64,000 bases of DNA from Purshia tridentata. Lineage: Eukaryota > Streptophyta > Magnoliopsida > Rosales > Rosaceae. The notes beneath the pieces were generated by a model, which saw nothing but the letters and a program-made list of their open reading frames with translations, ran no database searches and was not told where the DNA came from. The stretch is taken from the NCBI GenBank assembly GCA_003254885.1, contig QANT01008853.1, positions 62,001 through 126,000 on the forward strand. Direction: 5' to 3'. Both the position numbers and the translations under genes were made by a program. This document shows, in pieces, positions 33,504-50,100 of this stretch; the stretch's first letter is position 1, and every line of letters begins with the position of its first letter.

Positions 33504-36500
33504 TCATGGGCCCTTTTCAGTCGAGTCTGAACGATCAACTCGGGCTGCTTTCCACGTGTTTGACTTGGAGGATTTTAATAACATACCCAGGGCAGAAGTA
33601 CATGTTGCTCTCACCACAGCATCTGCTGACCGACTCATTTTGCCTATTAATGTTCCAAAGACCTAATTGAAGACATGAATTTCTGTGAATATGCAGTGTT
33701 AGTTATGACATAAAAAGATAGTGCTCATTCTGAAAATTACCTGGGTATAATAGAGAGTCAAAATGTGCTGATCATCTGACAGAGATAGCATACAGCTGGA
33801 GAAGTATATAGCATTTGCCTGAATTATTGGCCAAGGTGCATCAAAAGCCTGCCACATCAAGAATGTATGACTAGTCATTTGAAGTGCTATTTTTTAACCA
33901 ATGAACTAAAGGAGATGTTCATAAGATAACTATATGGCCAACCATTATTCAAAACAGGACGAATGCTAAATGTAATAAAACTTTTACAAATTTTAGTTTA
34001 CATGCTGATGTGACAGCTTACATGACACTCTATGCATGACACACTACTCTACCTCCCATGTATTTGGTGCGTGTAGCGAACCATGAGTGACTTTCCATGT
34101 AAGCTTCCGCATCATCTAATAAATCAAATTTGGTGCATGTAGCTAACATCACTCTTCATAATATGCCAACCTAATCGGTCAATAAACATGTTCGTAACAT
34201 GAATACTGATATACAGCAGCTTGGTGTGATGACAAAAGGACAAGAATATAAGATCAGAAACAAGCACATGAGAGATGACTGACATGAGCGATGAGATTAT
34301 TTGGTAGAGTCAGCAAGAAAGAAATGTGGTAAAAATTTCAAGTTATAGAAGCTGAACGCAGGTTTTAAGAAAAGGCTAGAAGGAGTAGGATCTAAGTTAG
34401 GTGTAGGGAGGAGGAGAACAGCCAACCCTTTCCTTTTAAATAGGCATTAGTGCAGCCAACCCCTAACAGATTTAAGGCAATCTCGATCTTGAGGAAATAT
34501 GCATTACTTTAGCATGTCAACCAAGATAGATATTTCTTGTATTGAAAAATGAAGTTTTTCCAGCATGTGAACCTGTACTGTCGATGCCAAGTAACTATCA
34601 ACTCTTGAGGGAAGATGCTGAGCAAATTTTTTTGTGAGGTCTCTGACAAAGTCCTCGAAGTCGGTTCTGAAACCAGAAACATTGGTGTCAGTTTATCTAT
34701 CACCATATGAAGGGTTGCTTTCATAATCATTCCATAAACTCAGCCATCTCCAAATATGTCAAGGCATACCGATGATCGTGATTGAAAGAATGCATGTTGA
34801 ACAAGGGAAACAGTCCTTCCATTTCCAATAAGGGGGCTATTCGTTTTAGAGTACTCTATCCATCAGTTAAGAAAAAACATGTCAAAAATGTCTCGATAAA
34901 GCTTCATGCACAGAAGAAATAATAAGGATTTAAGCAATTACCCGGCAAGCCTGTCGCACACTAACATCGTCATCATGCAAATGCAGAACCAAGCGTGGGA
35001 TGGCAGCATGTACCTGAGAATAGTAATTATGATTATATAAGCGTCATATAAATTAAAGGACAAATTATGTTAAGTTTGCAATTTATTTCCATAACAATAA
35101 ATAAATAAGTGACTCATTAAAGTATGGATCAATAATGGTGTAAGTGTAAGAAGTTACTTCCAGACAAGCCAAAACAAAAATCCAATAACATAAAGATTAT
35201 AATCTGAAAATGTCTATGCTCATATTGGTCATTCATTGGTCATCAATTAAAAAAAGTATAGTTGTTCAAAATGAAGGACAGAAGGTTAGTTCTCTGTAAC
35301 ATCAGAATGAGTAAGTGACCTGCTCAAGAAATGCCTCATTTTGTGCCCCAATTCCATAGTTGCTTAGTGCTCCAAAAGCTTCAAAAGCATTAGCTCGCAT
35401 CTTTGGATTCATGCATATCTGTTCCAAAAGTGTAGTAAATTAGTCGAGATATCAGCAAAATAAAATGAAGCATGCTCCGAACAACATGCACAGCCTGATT
35501 TTCAAATAATAACTGGTATAGCATGCATGGAATTTTGGCCCAATTTCAGAGGCAGTGCTGACCTAGTTTCTTAAAATTGAATTCCAGGAAGAGCAACATC
35601 CTCCAAAAGTTAATTTTCACTGTTTACCAAACCCCATTTTCTAGAGGAGGCAATTTCGAATCCTTTTCAACATTATGTCATGGCTTGCATGTACAAAGTA
35701 AAGGGATTTTGATGAATGTCTACACAGAATATTATTATTGGCTCCTTCAACGATTAAATATCTTTCTATCCTCAAACAGCAGTATTGACATACCTACATG
35801 TCAACCAAAATGTCATTTTTTATGAGTGCCAACACCAATATGGGAATGGAGGTTTATCCTTCCACATGTTTCCGGCATCCCCAGCGATATGTCGCCAAGA
35901 TGTTGGCATTCCAATACCAGTGGAAAAAGTGGTAACCCAAAATATTACCAACAGTTTCAGCCCTCTTTCAGTGAGTGAAACTTTAAAAAAGGATAAAAAT
36001 CAAACATAGAAGACTGCAAATGAAAATTGGATTCAAACAATTGACCAAAAAAACAGTCAGAAAATAATAAGATTTACTGTGGAAGGGCCTCCCTTCTCTG
36101 TGTTATAACATTAAAATTGTCCATGTGGATTCCTTCATCCCCCAAGAAGAAATGAAATGGGCCTCTATAACCATTTGGGGTTAAGACCATTTGGGTAAAA
36201 GTTATGGACTGGGCTTTGCTGCAATTCACAAACATGCCCAAATAGGGGGCCTAGGGCCAAAAACTATATTGTACTTCTTTATATTGTTCAGCCACAGTTA
36301 TAACTCATTACTAATATATCAAACATTTTATTATTATTCAACTTTGTTACACTTATGGGTATTCTTTCTTGTCTAATCAAACTTCTAATATTCCATACAC
36401 TATATTTCTTTTGTAAATCTGGACTACTGATATACACTAATACCAACACGGTCATCCTTGAAGTCAAGTAGTTAAATTAAGAAACCTTGCAAATGAATCC

Positions 36501-39500
36501 TTTTAATATTAACTGCAAACATAACTAAATGTATTTACTCAACTGAATGTGTTTTGGAAATATCATTTCATCTGATGGAATAAAATATAGCAACAAAGGA
36601 GGTACGAAGAACCAAGGAAATAATATTTTGAGCGAGTATGCTAAAGAGTGAAGTACTGCACCTGAAGATTGCGAAGCCGTACAGAAAAATTAAGCAACAT
36701 GGGATTCACCGCATCATTGGGTGATGACTCAAGCATCTGATACATTAAAAAACGAGTACTCAACAACTGACAAGATTTATGTGCAAATAAAACACAAGTA
36801 ATGATTACCAAGAAAAAATTAATCAAAGGAGATAGTTCTTAATGTTGGAGTATTTGATGTAATTCTGAACTAATTTGTAATTAGCAAAGTTTAGAATACT
36901 CTATAGTTCCAGTATAGACAGGATTCCTAGGGCGTAATTAGGAGTGATCAGCTGACTTGTTAGATTTTCCTTATTGTGTATATCCTGCACAGCTATATAA
37001 CCCTCCAATTGGAGAAGAATAATTTAACACATTAAACCCTATTCTCTCCAATTTCAGCATTTCAAAATAAACTACACACCACATGCATACACAGAGAGAG
37101 AGAGAGGGATTCACCGTGAGTAAGCAAGAAACTGCAGTTAATTGCACAGATTCATCAGAATCATCTAGCAAAGCTAATATCACACCCAGAACTTGTGTCG
37201 TATACTGCAGCATATGAATAGATGGTATCTGCAACTCAAAAGTTCAGAAATATCATCTCCTCCAGAGTGCAAAGAATGAAAAACAAAGACAAATCACAAC
37301 AAAATAAGATAATAAGGCACTACATATGTGTATAAAGCTTTAAGAGGACAAATAATTGCACAAGAAGACATGAATATTTTCCTCTTTCTAAGACGCAGAG
37401 ACAAACAAGTCCAGGCTTGATCACAAGATATCATTTGAAGTCCAAGCCAAATTAAATGACTCTCTCTTAAGACCAAAATAAATGCAAAACATTTCATATC
37501 AAAGTGTTACAACTAAATTTCCATTTTAACGAATAAAGTAATGCTCCTCTTACCTCAAAACAAATGGAAAAAAAGCATGTGAATGCATGCAAACACCCAT
37601 TAGTGAGAAGTGAGAAGTGAGAACATATTCATATTTCGAAAAATTTAGAGCTCAGTTCAACAAAATCTGGAAAATATAAAAGAAAAACAAAGAGAGAGAA
37701 GCATGCACAAAACGATCATTCCTAACAATTTGGTGTGAGGATTGGGAAACCTGTACTAGTCCTCTCAAACACAAGCGCCTAACAGTTGAAGACTCATCTG
37801 ATACATGTAGACACAACACCTCCACTATCTGCTCCAATAGGGAACCAAACCCATCACTGCATCATCAGGAATATTAACTAATAAGAATTTGAAATCAAAA
37901 GCTAACCAAACCATTTTAACTATTAAAACAAAAGGCAACTAAACTAACAATGAACACAAAACAAGTTTAAAATGCATGCAAAGAACTTAAATGGGTCTCG
38001 TAAGCACACAAGAAACTTAAAACAATCATATAAAAGAGAGTGAACAGTTGTTATTATGCACATAATAATTGGATTTAATATCATTTTGTCCCATACTTTC
38101 TCAATATTATCCTCATTTATGTCACATGTGTAAACATGGACAGGCACGGGTAACTGAAAAGGTAAGGTGAACAGCAGAGCAACAAGATTACACAACAATA
38201 AAATAACATATGATGGAAACAATGTTTGCAACAAGATCCCATGATAACAATTGCATATCATGAAAATAACAACACATTAAATAAAGTGAAATAAATGGAA
38301 CCCATAAAAAGCAGAGGACATTAGTTGACATCCTACGCATACCTGTAGCGGACAAACTCTGACAATGCAGCAGCTGCAGCTTCCCTTTGGTATCTTTGGT
38401 GTCGATGTAATGATTTACTTAATATCACACATATACTTTGAACCTTCAGGGAAAAAAAAGTATCCATCAAGAAATAAAATGAAATTGCCAAAGCCTGATT
38501 CTTGGGGGACCAAAATAAAATGGATTATGATATTTGAAAATACAGAATTTGAAAGAATCAAACCTAGAAAATAAAAATATCATTTTTATATCATATAAAG
38601 CTGCTAGTGGTACTAAAAATGACCTAATTGTTCATTGGCAAGCTATTTTTCTACAAAATTTACTATAATGTGATAGAACACAGCTTACACGTTTTTCTAC
38701 TTTAGAAGTCTACAACTAGTTTCATTTCACATACATTTTTTTACCATAACTAATAAGTTCCAAGATAGATCATGGAACAAAGCAAAGTTTTAAGAACAAT
38801 ACATATAAATTGTGTCTCTAGTGAACTGTATTACCTCTTTTGGTCTCTTTATAGAGATGCAGCCCGCTATGTCTCCAATAAGATTGATCCACCTCTCATT
38901 TTCATTTTGCTCTCCGTCTCTAGCCAAAATCTATACAAATTATCTAAATCACATTCCTTTCGTATTGCAAGAGACAACACTTAAAGAATCCATAATCAAA
39001 CAGATGAGTAATTGCACTCTTAATATGTTTTGCTACCTTTCCCATCTCAAGATCTCCAACACATTCACAGAAAGCTTGGAATGCAGTTAAAAGAGCCCTG
39101 CAATAGCATGAAAAATGGGACAAATTCAAGACTTAAACCATATGTGTTTGCAACTTACAAGTGTGCGTGTGTGTATGTGTGAGGATAATATTCTCTTATC
39201 AGACATTCTGGCATGTTCTGTTGGCGTCCAACTGTCAATCAAGATTATTGACTATGTAGAATGGTATTTGAATGTATAGTCATAATTGACATCCAGTAAA
39301 ATAACATATCAGACACTCCAAGAAAATAACATTAGTATAGATATATAATGTGTGTGTACTAGATTCTTACCGTAACTGATCATGTTGACCACAGCTCGCC
39401 AGACCATGACAACTTCCCAGTTGCAGAGTGAGTTCAGCAAGAACAGAAGCATAGTTTTGTTGAACAGCTTTTTTTCCTATTTTACCACCACCTCTGCAAT

Positions 39501-41131
39501 GAAAATAGAACATAACAAAATTATCTAACCTAATAAATATAGCTGAAATTTGATAATCAAAGTTGACATTAGAAACCTGAAAAATGCAGTGACAGCAATA
39601 ATAGCAGCTTGCAGAATGTCATCCTCCATTTGACCATCAACTAAATGGCTAGAACTGTCTCCTTTTTCTGAATCGCCTTTTTGGATGGGATACTGGTCAA
39701 GGACATGTATCACATGCTCCAGGAACAAAAATGAAAGAACCGTATGCTGGGAAAATGCCTACAGGACAAAATAAAATAATAAACTTACAAAAATTAGGAA
39801 ATGACTGAGTAAATATTGTTAAGATCAAAGTGAATAAATAAAATGATAAAGAAGATAACAATGATGGCATATAAAAGAGAAACTTAAACATGACATTAAC
39901 AAGAGATATATGGATACATGTGCATTGGTATAGATGCATACAATCACACCTCTGTGTGTGTGAGAGAGAGAGAAAGAGAGAGAGAATACTCATGAAACAC
40001 GAGACATCAATTATTGAATATGGTTGTATCACATTAAAAAAAAAAATTCATTTATACAGTAAACGAATCATGCCTTTCAATTTCAAGTACAAGTTAACTT
40101 GCCATTCTCATGAACATATTAAATACAAAGTAAAGATCACAACCCACAGGTTCAAAAGGTTGGCAAGCACAATGGGTTGACAATGAAATGTTAAGATGAT
40201 TTTGGGCTGAGGGAGCCAGTGACAACATAGACATTTAGTTTTGTACATCCTGAAAATGTCTCACTTTGTTTAGTAAATAAGTGACAAACTTTCAGGTTTA
40301 GGGTTTCGGACGTATCAAAGAAATTTTATAACCTCTCTCTCCCTCTCTACAACAGAATTAAACCATTTAAACTTTAATGTAAGTATTTGAGTACATAAAA
40401 TGCATGACATAGATCAAGATCTCCAACTGTAAGCCACATGGGACTCACATAAAATGCATCCTGCATTGGCCAGCCACCACGTAGTCTAGATATATCTTTT
40501 GTTACTATATCCCTTCCTGCTGTAGCCAAAACTTCATTGAAGACAACTTTCGAACTAGTGCTCTCAGCTAGAGAAGAAATCTTCTGGCAGTTAAGGATAT
40601 TTGACAGAGATCCAAAAAAGACCAAAATAAAGGCAGAGGGTAATGGCATTGATGACTTCCACAAGCAACAAAGAGGTTAAAACAGGCAACAATAAATAGT
40701 CTATAAGATTAAGTAGGAAGCTTCTAAAGGGGAATTCCTCTTTAAAAAGAGGATGCATGTAAAGCTTGCCACCCAAAGCTATCTAATGATCCAAACTGTC
40801 CATTCTTTATATCCTCATTCAAGAAACACCAAACACCAAACACCTTTACAAAAAGCCAGTCAAATTGCAAACCATTAAGCACCTAAATGTGATCAAATAT
40901 ATAGACGATCACAATATTTTAGATAAACACTAAAATTATCACAATGATAATCAAATAGCTAAACAATTTCCACTTTGGCTGATTTTTTGTAAAGATGATC
41001 CTTGAAGGGAGACCTAAATTCGGATTATTTGACAACATTGCGAGGTAGGCCCCAACAATGTGGTACTTTTCTCTTCTTAAAAAGAGGGATCACCTTTTAG
41101 AAGGAGACTCTAAAAATTTATGTGTACATAG

Positions 41132-41162
<31 letters not shown>

Positions 41163-44100
41163 CAGGTTCAAAAAGATACAGCAGCAAGAGTTTCCTGACG
41201 TAAATGCTTCTCAGTTACATGAGCTGTAGCCGTCAGCAAAGCTTGGGTCGTCCTAAAGGCACAAATATACTATTAGGGTTAATGAGAACACATAAGTCTA
41301 TTTGTTTACCACAAGGGTAAGACCTTGCTCTTCACATTGTTTTCCTTTTTGAAATCTGTCACTAATTTAATATTTCAATATTAGCTAAACCTTGAAACAT
41401 CGGTTTCATTCAGCTCATTCCCCCTTGCTATGACAAACTCAATTACAGCTTGAATGGCCCCTTCAGCTGATTGCTTAATTTTATCACATATAGCTGCTGT
41501 ACAACCATGCAGGGTAGCTACAAGCTGCAAGAATTCATTGAGAATTAGATGAAGCTGTTGCAGTATTGATGTCAAATTTGAAAATGTATATGATTAACAA
41601 AGCACTCACCTCATTCTTTGTCAGTAATATACAGACAGAGGAAATGATTCTGTTGAAAACCTCAGAAGGATCTATAGAAGCATCCTGGATATATAAAAAA
41701 ACCAAAAGATCCGCCTAGTGTCAGATTTACCCGCCCATGGCTTCAAACGAAGGATATGATAAGAGGAAAGAAACAAAAAGTGAAGAAAACAGGAAAATGT
41801 ATGAAACGAATTGGCAATGAACCTACACTTCTCAAAATAGCTATGACATCCTCTAGGGACGATAAGGCACTGTAGGAAAATTCTACATCAACACCATAAC
41901 TGGAAGTTGCCGGCCGTGGAAGCGAAATTGAGATGCTAAAAAGTTGATCAAGAATCTAGAGACAAAGAGAGGGAGGGAGAGGAAGAGAGAGAGAGAGAGA
42001 GAGAGAGAGAAATGAGATAATGCAGTCAAAGCGAGAAACAATATTTAGACATCCATATGGACCATATACATTTCCAGATAACAATAGGGATAACATATTT
42101 AACTACAGGGCATTCACTTAAATGAGACAAGAAAAACCCTGCTAAATTCTGGCAAAAGCTTACCTGAGCAGAGACTTTTCTAACTTCAGAATTAGTGTCT
42201 GCACAACGTGGAAGATACATAATGACCCTGTCTCCCAAAGACAAGGCCTCACGACTTGGCAATACGAATGCCGCTGGCAGTTCAACAAACTAATAAGAAT
42301 AAGGATAGAAAAAGAAAACAAAAAGAAAAAGCTGCCTAAGGAGACATTTTTACATGGTAAGTTGGAGAAGTTTCCATGCAAATTACGGTCAAATTGCTTG
42401 TTGTGCAGGCAACTTCCTTGGCAGCCCAGGGCACAGTGTCCAGTAATGCAAACTGTCCGAAACTTGAGAAGCATCTCATGTACTGCAAGACAACCTCTTC
42501 TCCTTTGATAATCCATAGGTGAAGAAATATATTGATCAATTTGTCTCAAGATATGCAATAACTGCTCTGCTCGGCTTCTCCCGTCTTCTCCACTAAATTG
42601 TCATATGATGCTAATCAGAAGTAGTATGCATGATATCATAAATAAATAAAAAAGACATGAAATATGTAAATCCTGAGCAAATTTCCCTAAGCTCATAGGT
42701 ATTCATTATACATTAAACCAACGTAAAAAAGTAGCACATATAACTTCATAATCATTATACATTGAATCAATAACAAAAAGGAGCACTTCTCATTCAAATC
42801 TTCATAGAAGTTAGCAAATAGATACATCATAGAAAGAGATTTTTTGATGCATAAGATAGATTATACATATGCAAAAGTTGGAGCATTCAACCCAAAGTCA
42901 ATTGTCAATTAGGAGAGAGACCTAAGATCCTATATATTGTGATGCAAGATTTATAATACCAGACGTGTGATTTTTATATTCTCAACACACCCCCTCACGT
43001 ACGGTGGGACTAAGTTAAACACCTGTTTCTAAATATGACACATAGATGAATTGCATGCTTCTATACCAAGTTAAATTTAGAGTATCCAACCCAAAACTAA
43101 TTGGAAACGCCCAAAATTCTATATATTGAGATGAATGGAGAGGCCCAGTATTCACAAGGTTTCAAAGTATATCACAACCAAATATCAATAGAAAACCACA
43201 TATAACATTATTCACTATATAATTTCAAAATTATAAAAGAATCCTGAGTAAACATCTGATTACTTTCACAGGGCAAAAAAGAAAAAGCAAAGCAGTTGAA
43301 CAAAACTTCGAAAAAGATGACAGATTGACATTTCAGAAGAACAAGTACTCCAACAAGCATGGACCAAGTAATTCAAGATACCTTGTAAGAAGAATTGCAC
43401 ACAAGAGAGTGATAAGGTTGTCGATAAGGGGACTGACAACATCTACTGGATCATTTGGTAAAGCAAAGAACCCTAAGGTGGCCTGTCAAAATAATCAGAA
43501 ATAACAAGATCAAGTAACAAATAATAAAGAAGTGGTTTCCTGTTATAATTAGTGCATCAGCATAATAAAAAGCAAACCTTCAATACATGATTTCTGGTTT
43601 CAATTGTTAGCTTTGGCTCCACAGAGACCAATGTTGTGCAGGCACTTAATGCGCAGGCCTGTGGAAATGCACCCAGAGGAAGAAAAATTGGAGAGTTACA
43701 ATGGAAGTTGACCACAACATTTAGGCTGTGTTTGTTTCATAAAAAATATTTTACAAGCAATAATTTCTTTGTGCAAAAAAAGGTTACTGATATTTTTTCT
43801 TTTCATAATTTTCATTTGTTTTGGAAATGATTTTGATTTCTTGGAATAGCTTGTAAAAGGAAATAATTGTGGATAACCAATTATAATGATAGTTCAAGTT
43901 TTCAAAAGCTTAGCTTCCTAAAGTCTCGCAAATTATATTAATAACTCTTGAAAGAGTTTATTTATGGTTGTGGGAAAAGTATCCTCCAAAATAATTTCCA
44001 GGAAGCAATTTTCCAGGATTTTTATTTTAGGACAATTATGTTTTTTAAATTTAAAAAATCAGGGTCCAACACCCAGAAAATTGTGTTTTCTTGGAAGTTA

Positions 44101-47100
44101 CTCGTTTTCACAGTTTTCTGGAAAAACAAACATCAGTTCATTGCTAACCACAGACACAAACACTCCAATAATAATACTAACTTGCGTGTGAAGAAGTTCA
44201 AGACTAGAATCTGAAAGACTTTCATTGTCATCTCGGCCCATCAAAGTTAGTACATAGTCAAGCATTTGGTCCCTTCTTTTTAATGGAAATGATGATCCAT
44301 GTTCAGCAGCATTAATGACGGCACGACCTGCACTATCAACGCATAAGTTTCTGAAAAACATGCATTGTACTAACAGTTATATGTCACCTAAGCCATATGG
44401 CACAGAGCATAACATGTGTCCAGAGAGAACTTGTATCACATTTTGCAGCCTATGATGACGTAATATCTCTACCTTTTCTTGAAATAATACAGGAATTTTT
44501 TGGCCAATATCAAGCCTTTTCCAACAACATAAACATGTGTACACCATCACCCAATCTATCGACAAACTATATTACATTAGTAATATCTCTCTTGTCATCA
44601 CCTATCTTTCTATGAGGGTTTAAGTTGGACCTCCCTACATGTATATGTGTGTCTGCCATGTCCCAATATGCACAGAGACATTAAATGAAAAAGAAAGAAG
44701 CATATGTACACACTTGGAGATCAAATTCAGATCATTCTATATCTCAACATTTCAAAGATGAATGAACAGCTATTTTAGGTAAAATTGTGAACCACACCAC
44801 ATGAACGAACAGAGACATTAACGGAAGAAGCACCATCTGATAATGTGGGGTTACAGTTAGACATTCAGGAAACGCTAACAGTACCGCATGATGATCAAAA
44901 GAAAGCCTACTCTAAGCAAAAATAACCTGATAGCACAGGAACAAGCTTAAGTGAAATGGTAAGTTTTCCTAGATGTCTTTGGTAAAAGAGAAAAGGAGAG
45001 AGGGGGCTGGGGCCTCTTGGAGTTACAACTTCAAAAAATCATGGAAATGAAGAAAAATCATAAATTGAAGGCCACCCAAGTTTTATCAACACAATATGCA
45101 TATAAAAGAGCAAAGTAAAAACCTTAACAAAACACAACCATTCCAGATCTGCAGCAGCAGTTTGTAATAAATAGAAAATGAAAAAAAAAAAATGACACCA
45201 GCTTTCTAATGACTTGGACAAACCTAGTAAATCGATAGCAGTAATAACTGCCTGCTTTGCAATAGGGTGGCGCACATGAAGAAGCCGTGAGAGCATATTA
45301 GTCCCCTGCAAGAGGAATAAGTAATCAATCTATAAATTCTTAAAATTCTACAACAATTACAGAAACATTGGCCTTTAAATTCATTATAAGGTCGGAATTT
45401 TAAACAATAAGATCAAACGGAAACCTCAAATTTATAGACTTACAATATTCTGCTAAAATCTTAAACCATCAATAAAATATAGGGAACCTAATCAACATAG
45501 ATTATACATATCTCCTGTTTTATTTCCATTGGTTTAGTGCATTGTGCATTCACACTTTCCGAGGGAGAAAAACTTGTTTAAGTTTCAATTTGGGCTGGCC
45601 AACACCAAATGTACAAGTTAACATAATGCTGGCATGCATTTCATGTACATGTGCTTCTGTTTGCAGGGACATGCACACACATGACATGAGTGAATTTGTG
45701 GGCGAGCTTATGTGTGTGTTTGAGAGAGGAGTTGGTGCAAAGACAAACTCTGGAAAGAGCTTCAAAATGCTCTGAACTTTTTCATAAAGCAAATTCTTAA
45801 GAATAACTACATTGAGAAATTATAGATTCAAGGATATAAACAGGATACCTCCAAATTATGTTAGGTCAGAGGCATTATACAGTTAATTTAAATAAACTGA
45901 TTCCTTATATTTACTCATATTTGATTCTGGCAGAGTATTAGAGCTTGCCTAAGGCATCCAAATTCAACAAGTTGTCAACAACTGCTTTCACTAATATTCA
46001 AGCCATGCAACCACATGACTCTATTTCCAGTATCTGTGTGAGTCGACTCTTAGGCTGCATTATACTAAAGAAATAAAATTATTGGTTATTCTTAGCCAAG
46101 GAAAATGCACACATATTTGTGTATATGTATGAATGGGCAACCATTACACCCCCATCTCTAACCAGCAACAATGAATAATGACATGATAAGCTTATGTGAA
46201 GCACAAGGGGAGTGAGTTAGCACCAGCTCTCTATTCTAAGACTGCATTTTTCATAATTGTAGTAGTTTTGCTATATAAGTTCACGGAATACAAAGAAAGG
46301 AGAAAAAGAGAATCTCTTTCTTCTTGGTAGTATGACAGGCTAAGAATAGGACAAGATGTCATACAACAAGTGCATCTATTCTGGCTTCAATAACTGTTGA
46401 TGGAGCATATTTTGCAGCATATCCATACATTAGAGCCAAAGCAGCATGTATATCATCAGACTCTTCGGTTTTGAAATCCTCAGAGAAAATAGATAGGAAT
46501 CTGCAATAAATGAAGCAACAAAAAATTTTCACGTCATATACCAAAAGAAATATATAATTACCACTCCCAAACAAAAGTAAAGTACACATTAGAACCCAAA
46601 AAGATAAATATATAATTACCCCCCCCCCCCTAAAAAAAAAAAAAAATCCACACACACACAATATTTGCAAAGAAGTTTGGCAACTATTTAAATCCAGAAG
46701 CATGATCACAATATCCAAGCGCCGACAGTTATAGGAAGTGAGAATTTTGGTAGTTGCAGTCTAAAATTTTCACCGTTAAAGGAGAAAGTTTGCACAGTTG
46801 CAATATATGTTGCGTACTAAAGAACAGCATAAAGCTTTTTCATCGTCTAAACTTATCAATTATTTTTCTCAAAATCACTAAAACAAAGAAAGTTAGAATG
46901 CTTTGGGGATAGGGCGAAGTGAGACACACACACACACACAGAAAATCTGACAATGTAAAAACCTTCGAAAGATACTTTGCCCAACATTATCCAGAATGCC
47001 TTTCAACGTTTCCAGGACTGTGTCCAAGTGGGATGCTGCAACCTGGAAATGAAGCGGCCAAAAGCAATGAATCATGAATGCAGTAAGGATGGAAAGAGTG

Positions 47101-50100
47101 GAAAATAAACTATGAACTGTAAGATACCAATCCCATAGCTTTTGCTAGACCAAGCCTATTTGTTGGAATTGTGATGTTAGCTTGTTTATACATCCAATCT
47201 ATCTTCTCACGGACATAAGCCCTGTCGTTAACTTTTTGAAGCAACACACCAAAGCAGCTGCCATAGAAAAGATTATAGTTCAATTTTAAACATGCCTCCC
47301 AACTCAAAGGTTTAGACATAGCTCTTTGAGTTGACAAGGAACAAAAGAGCACCAACCAATGGGAGTCCCTGGAAGTTCCAGTAAATAAAGAATCAAAATA
47401 ATAACTGCTGGCAAAAAGTTTAAGCTTACATTACAAGCTAAATTCTGTTCTCTTGGAATACATGAAACTAAAACAAAAAAGCAGCAAAAGCCAAGTAGTT
47501 GCCTTGGTTAGATTTGTGCTTCAGCATTCTTTACAATCTTTTTGCTAGGAACTAAGAACCTTAATAAGCCAATGTGGGTAGCATCAGTTATTTCATTCAG
47601 TGAGAAATGCTAGAGACACTGTGCCTATCATGATTGTCCAATCTCAACCATTCCAAGCCCTCTACATGGGCCGACCCCATAAGGAACCTACAGTCATTAA
47701 CCGCTAAGATTGGACGTAGCAGCTCTAGTTGTTCAAAATATTTTCATGTTATTTAGCTTCTTTTTGGAGCAATAATATAGCAATATTGAATCTAACATGG
47801 CTTCCTTATAAGTTATATCTAGTTTACCAACACTGGATTGAAAGAAATAATACCGATGAAGAAGTGCAGAGTGTTCATCATCAGATGTATAAAGTTCATA
47901 TTGTTTGGTAATAGCATTTCCAAGGGATATCAGCCAGTCAGCATCTTCAATTACATCCAAAGATTCTGCAAAAAACTGTCAAACAAAATCAAAGAGATAA
48001 ATCAATCTTATTTGTCACCTAGGAGGCCTTTAGTTTCAGCCGCATTTCACCTTATTTTTCACAATGCTAAAGAATGTATCTATATGCCAATTCACTTCAT
48101 TTGGAACAATAACTCTTAAATTTGAATGCCCCAGAAAACAGAAATACATGTTTGCAGAAACAGATTTATGTTTCTTCCACCATCCCCTACATGGTCTACA
48201 GTGGAGTATGATCCCAACAGCCAGCATGAGTTCTTTGCCAAAAAGATCAAGAGTACTGATGAAAAAAAGGAACAGATATCAGGGAAAATTCAAAGGTCAG
48301 TAGCACTTACGTTGATTATCATGTCATCCCACGTCTCTTGATAAGAAGGATCTTGCTTTAGATCTTCTGTATCACTAACATATGCCTTCAATTTTGGAAT
48401 CTAGAGCTTACCAAAGAAAAAAATTAATTAGACTACAATAATGATCATTTTATTTTGCTTAAAACTGAGTAAAAAAGAATACAACAAATAAATTAAAAAT
48501 TAAACACCTAAATGTGAAACATTTTGCCAATTTATTGATCAAATAAGAGAAAGTTCACAGCAGGTACAAGAGAACTCAAATAATAATAATAATAATAATT
48601 GTTTTAAACAAATCAGAAAATCATCATCGGATACTATTTTATGTTCCTTCTAAACGTGAATAAAGATTGTGTCACAAGGGTATTTACCACCTTTTAACCC
48701 AATGCCTTTTTGAAGATATGACAGTACTTATATATAGTTGCCTCTGGTTGCACACAGACACATAACCTTTGTTCCATTAAATACATTTTTGTGTACAAGA
48801 ACATAAGTTTTTCACTCATCACCAATTAGGTTTAAATGCATTAAAACCTATAACTAAAACATACTTTCCAATTCCAACTCAAATACTCAAGTTTTTAATT
48901 GCATAATGATATACCTCATCTTGCCAGAACAAGTTGATATTTTTCGGAAAGAGAGGTGCCAGATAACAAAGGACCTGCAATGCAATACATGAAAACAAAT
49001 GTTTCATCATTTAGGATTACAAACTATTCCAATATAAGATGATTGATAACCACAGCATAAGTCTTGCACGCTTTTTTTAAGGTTTACCATTTATAAGTTT
49101 TTTTTGTTAGATTCTGTGAAATTTTTTTGCTTATCTTGGTTGTAACAAAATTTAATTTGAGATAAGCTTCTTCTGTTAAAATTTTGTGATGGCTTCCAAC
49201 CCATAATGATTGGTTTGGTTGGAGGATAAATCTACAGATTGGAGTTGTTTTTGTTAGATTCCCATGATTATTTTCAAGTCCATACTCTTTTTGTCATGTT
49301 TTCTCTTTTTGGGGAAATTATTAATTTAGGAATAAAACACCCAAAACACTAAATACTTGTAGCAACTACCCCCAGATATGAAAGGTGAAAGGGCAATGTG
49401 TGCTAAGAGTATAGATCACATATTTCTGCATTGTTCTGTCGCCTCTCATATTTGGGGAGGTTGCTACAAGTTTTTAGTACTGTGGGTACATGGCCTATAA
49501 ATTGTTATCCTTGTTGGTGCAGGATTTTGTGAGGGCTAGTACGAAGAAGAACACTCTGTGGCATTGTGTAGTTTTGGCAATTTTTGGGACTATATGTACA
49601 GGAAAAAAAATAGAATTTTTGAAGATAGAGGGAGGAGGTGGATTTCTAAGAGAGGGGAGCAGATTTTGGCATCCTTGTGGTCTTTTTTATCAAAGCATTT
49701 TAGAAACATTCCCTTTAGGTTGATTTATTTTGACTGGGGGAGTAATGTATTGATTGCTAGGTTTATGCAGTTAGTTTTTAGTTATTATCTTTGATTATTT
49801 TCTAAGATGAACATCTTGTCTGTCTTTCCTTGTACCTCCTTTTACTTTGTCAATAAAGTTTTATTTCTTGTAATAACGAACAAAAAACCAAAATTAAAAA
49901 TCATTATCACTTTATTTATTGTGTAGCAAAACTTAAAAATCTCTACCTCTGTTAATATACATCTCATATGGTTAAACAGGTTGTGGGTTACGGGTTACAC
50001 ATTAAATTACTGTGTGTTACACTAATCAGTTAAATTAGTGAAGAGGATAGGTTTATATATTCGGACCCGTTAAGTTAACAGGTCATGTTTGGGTTTAAAG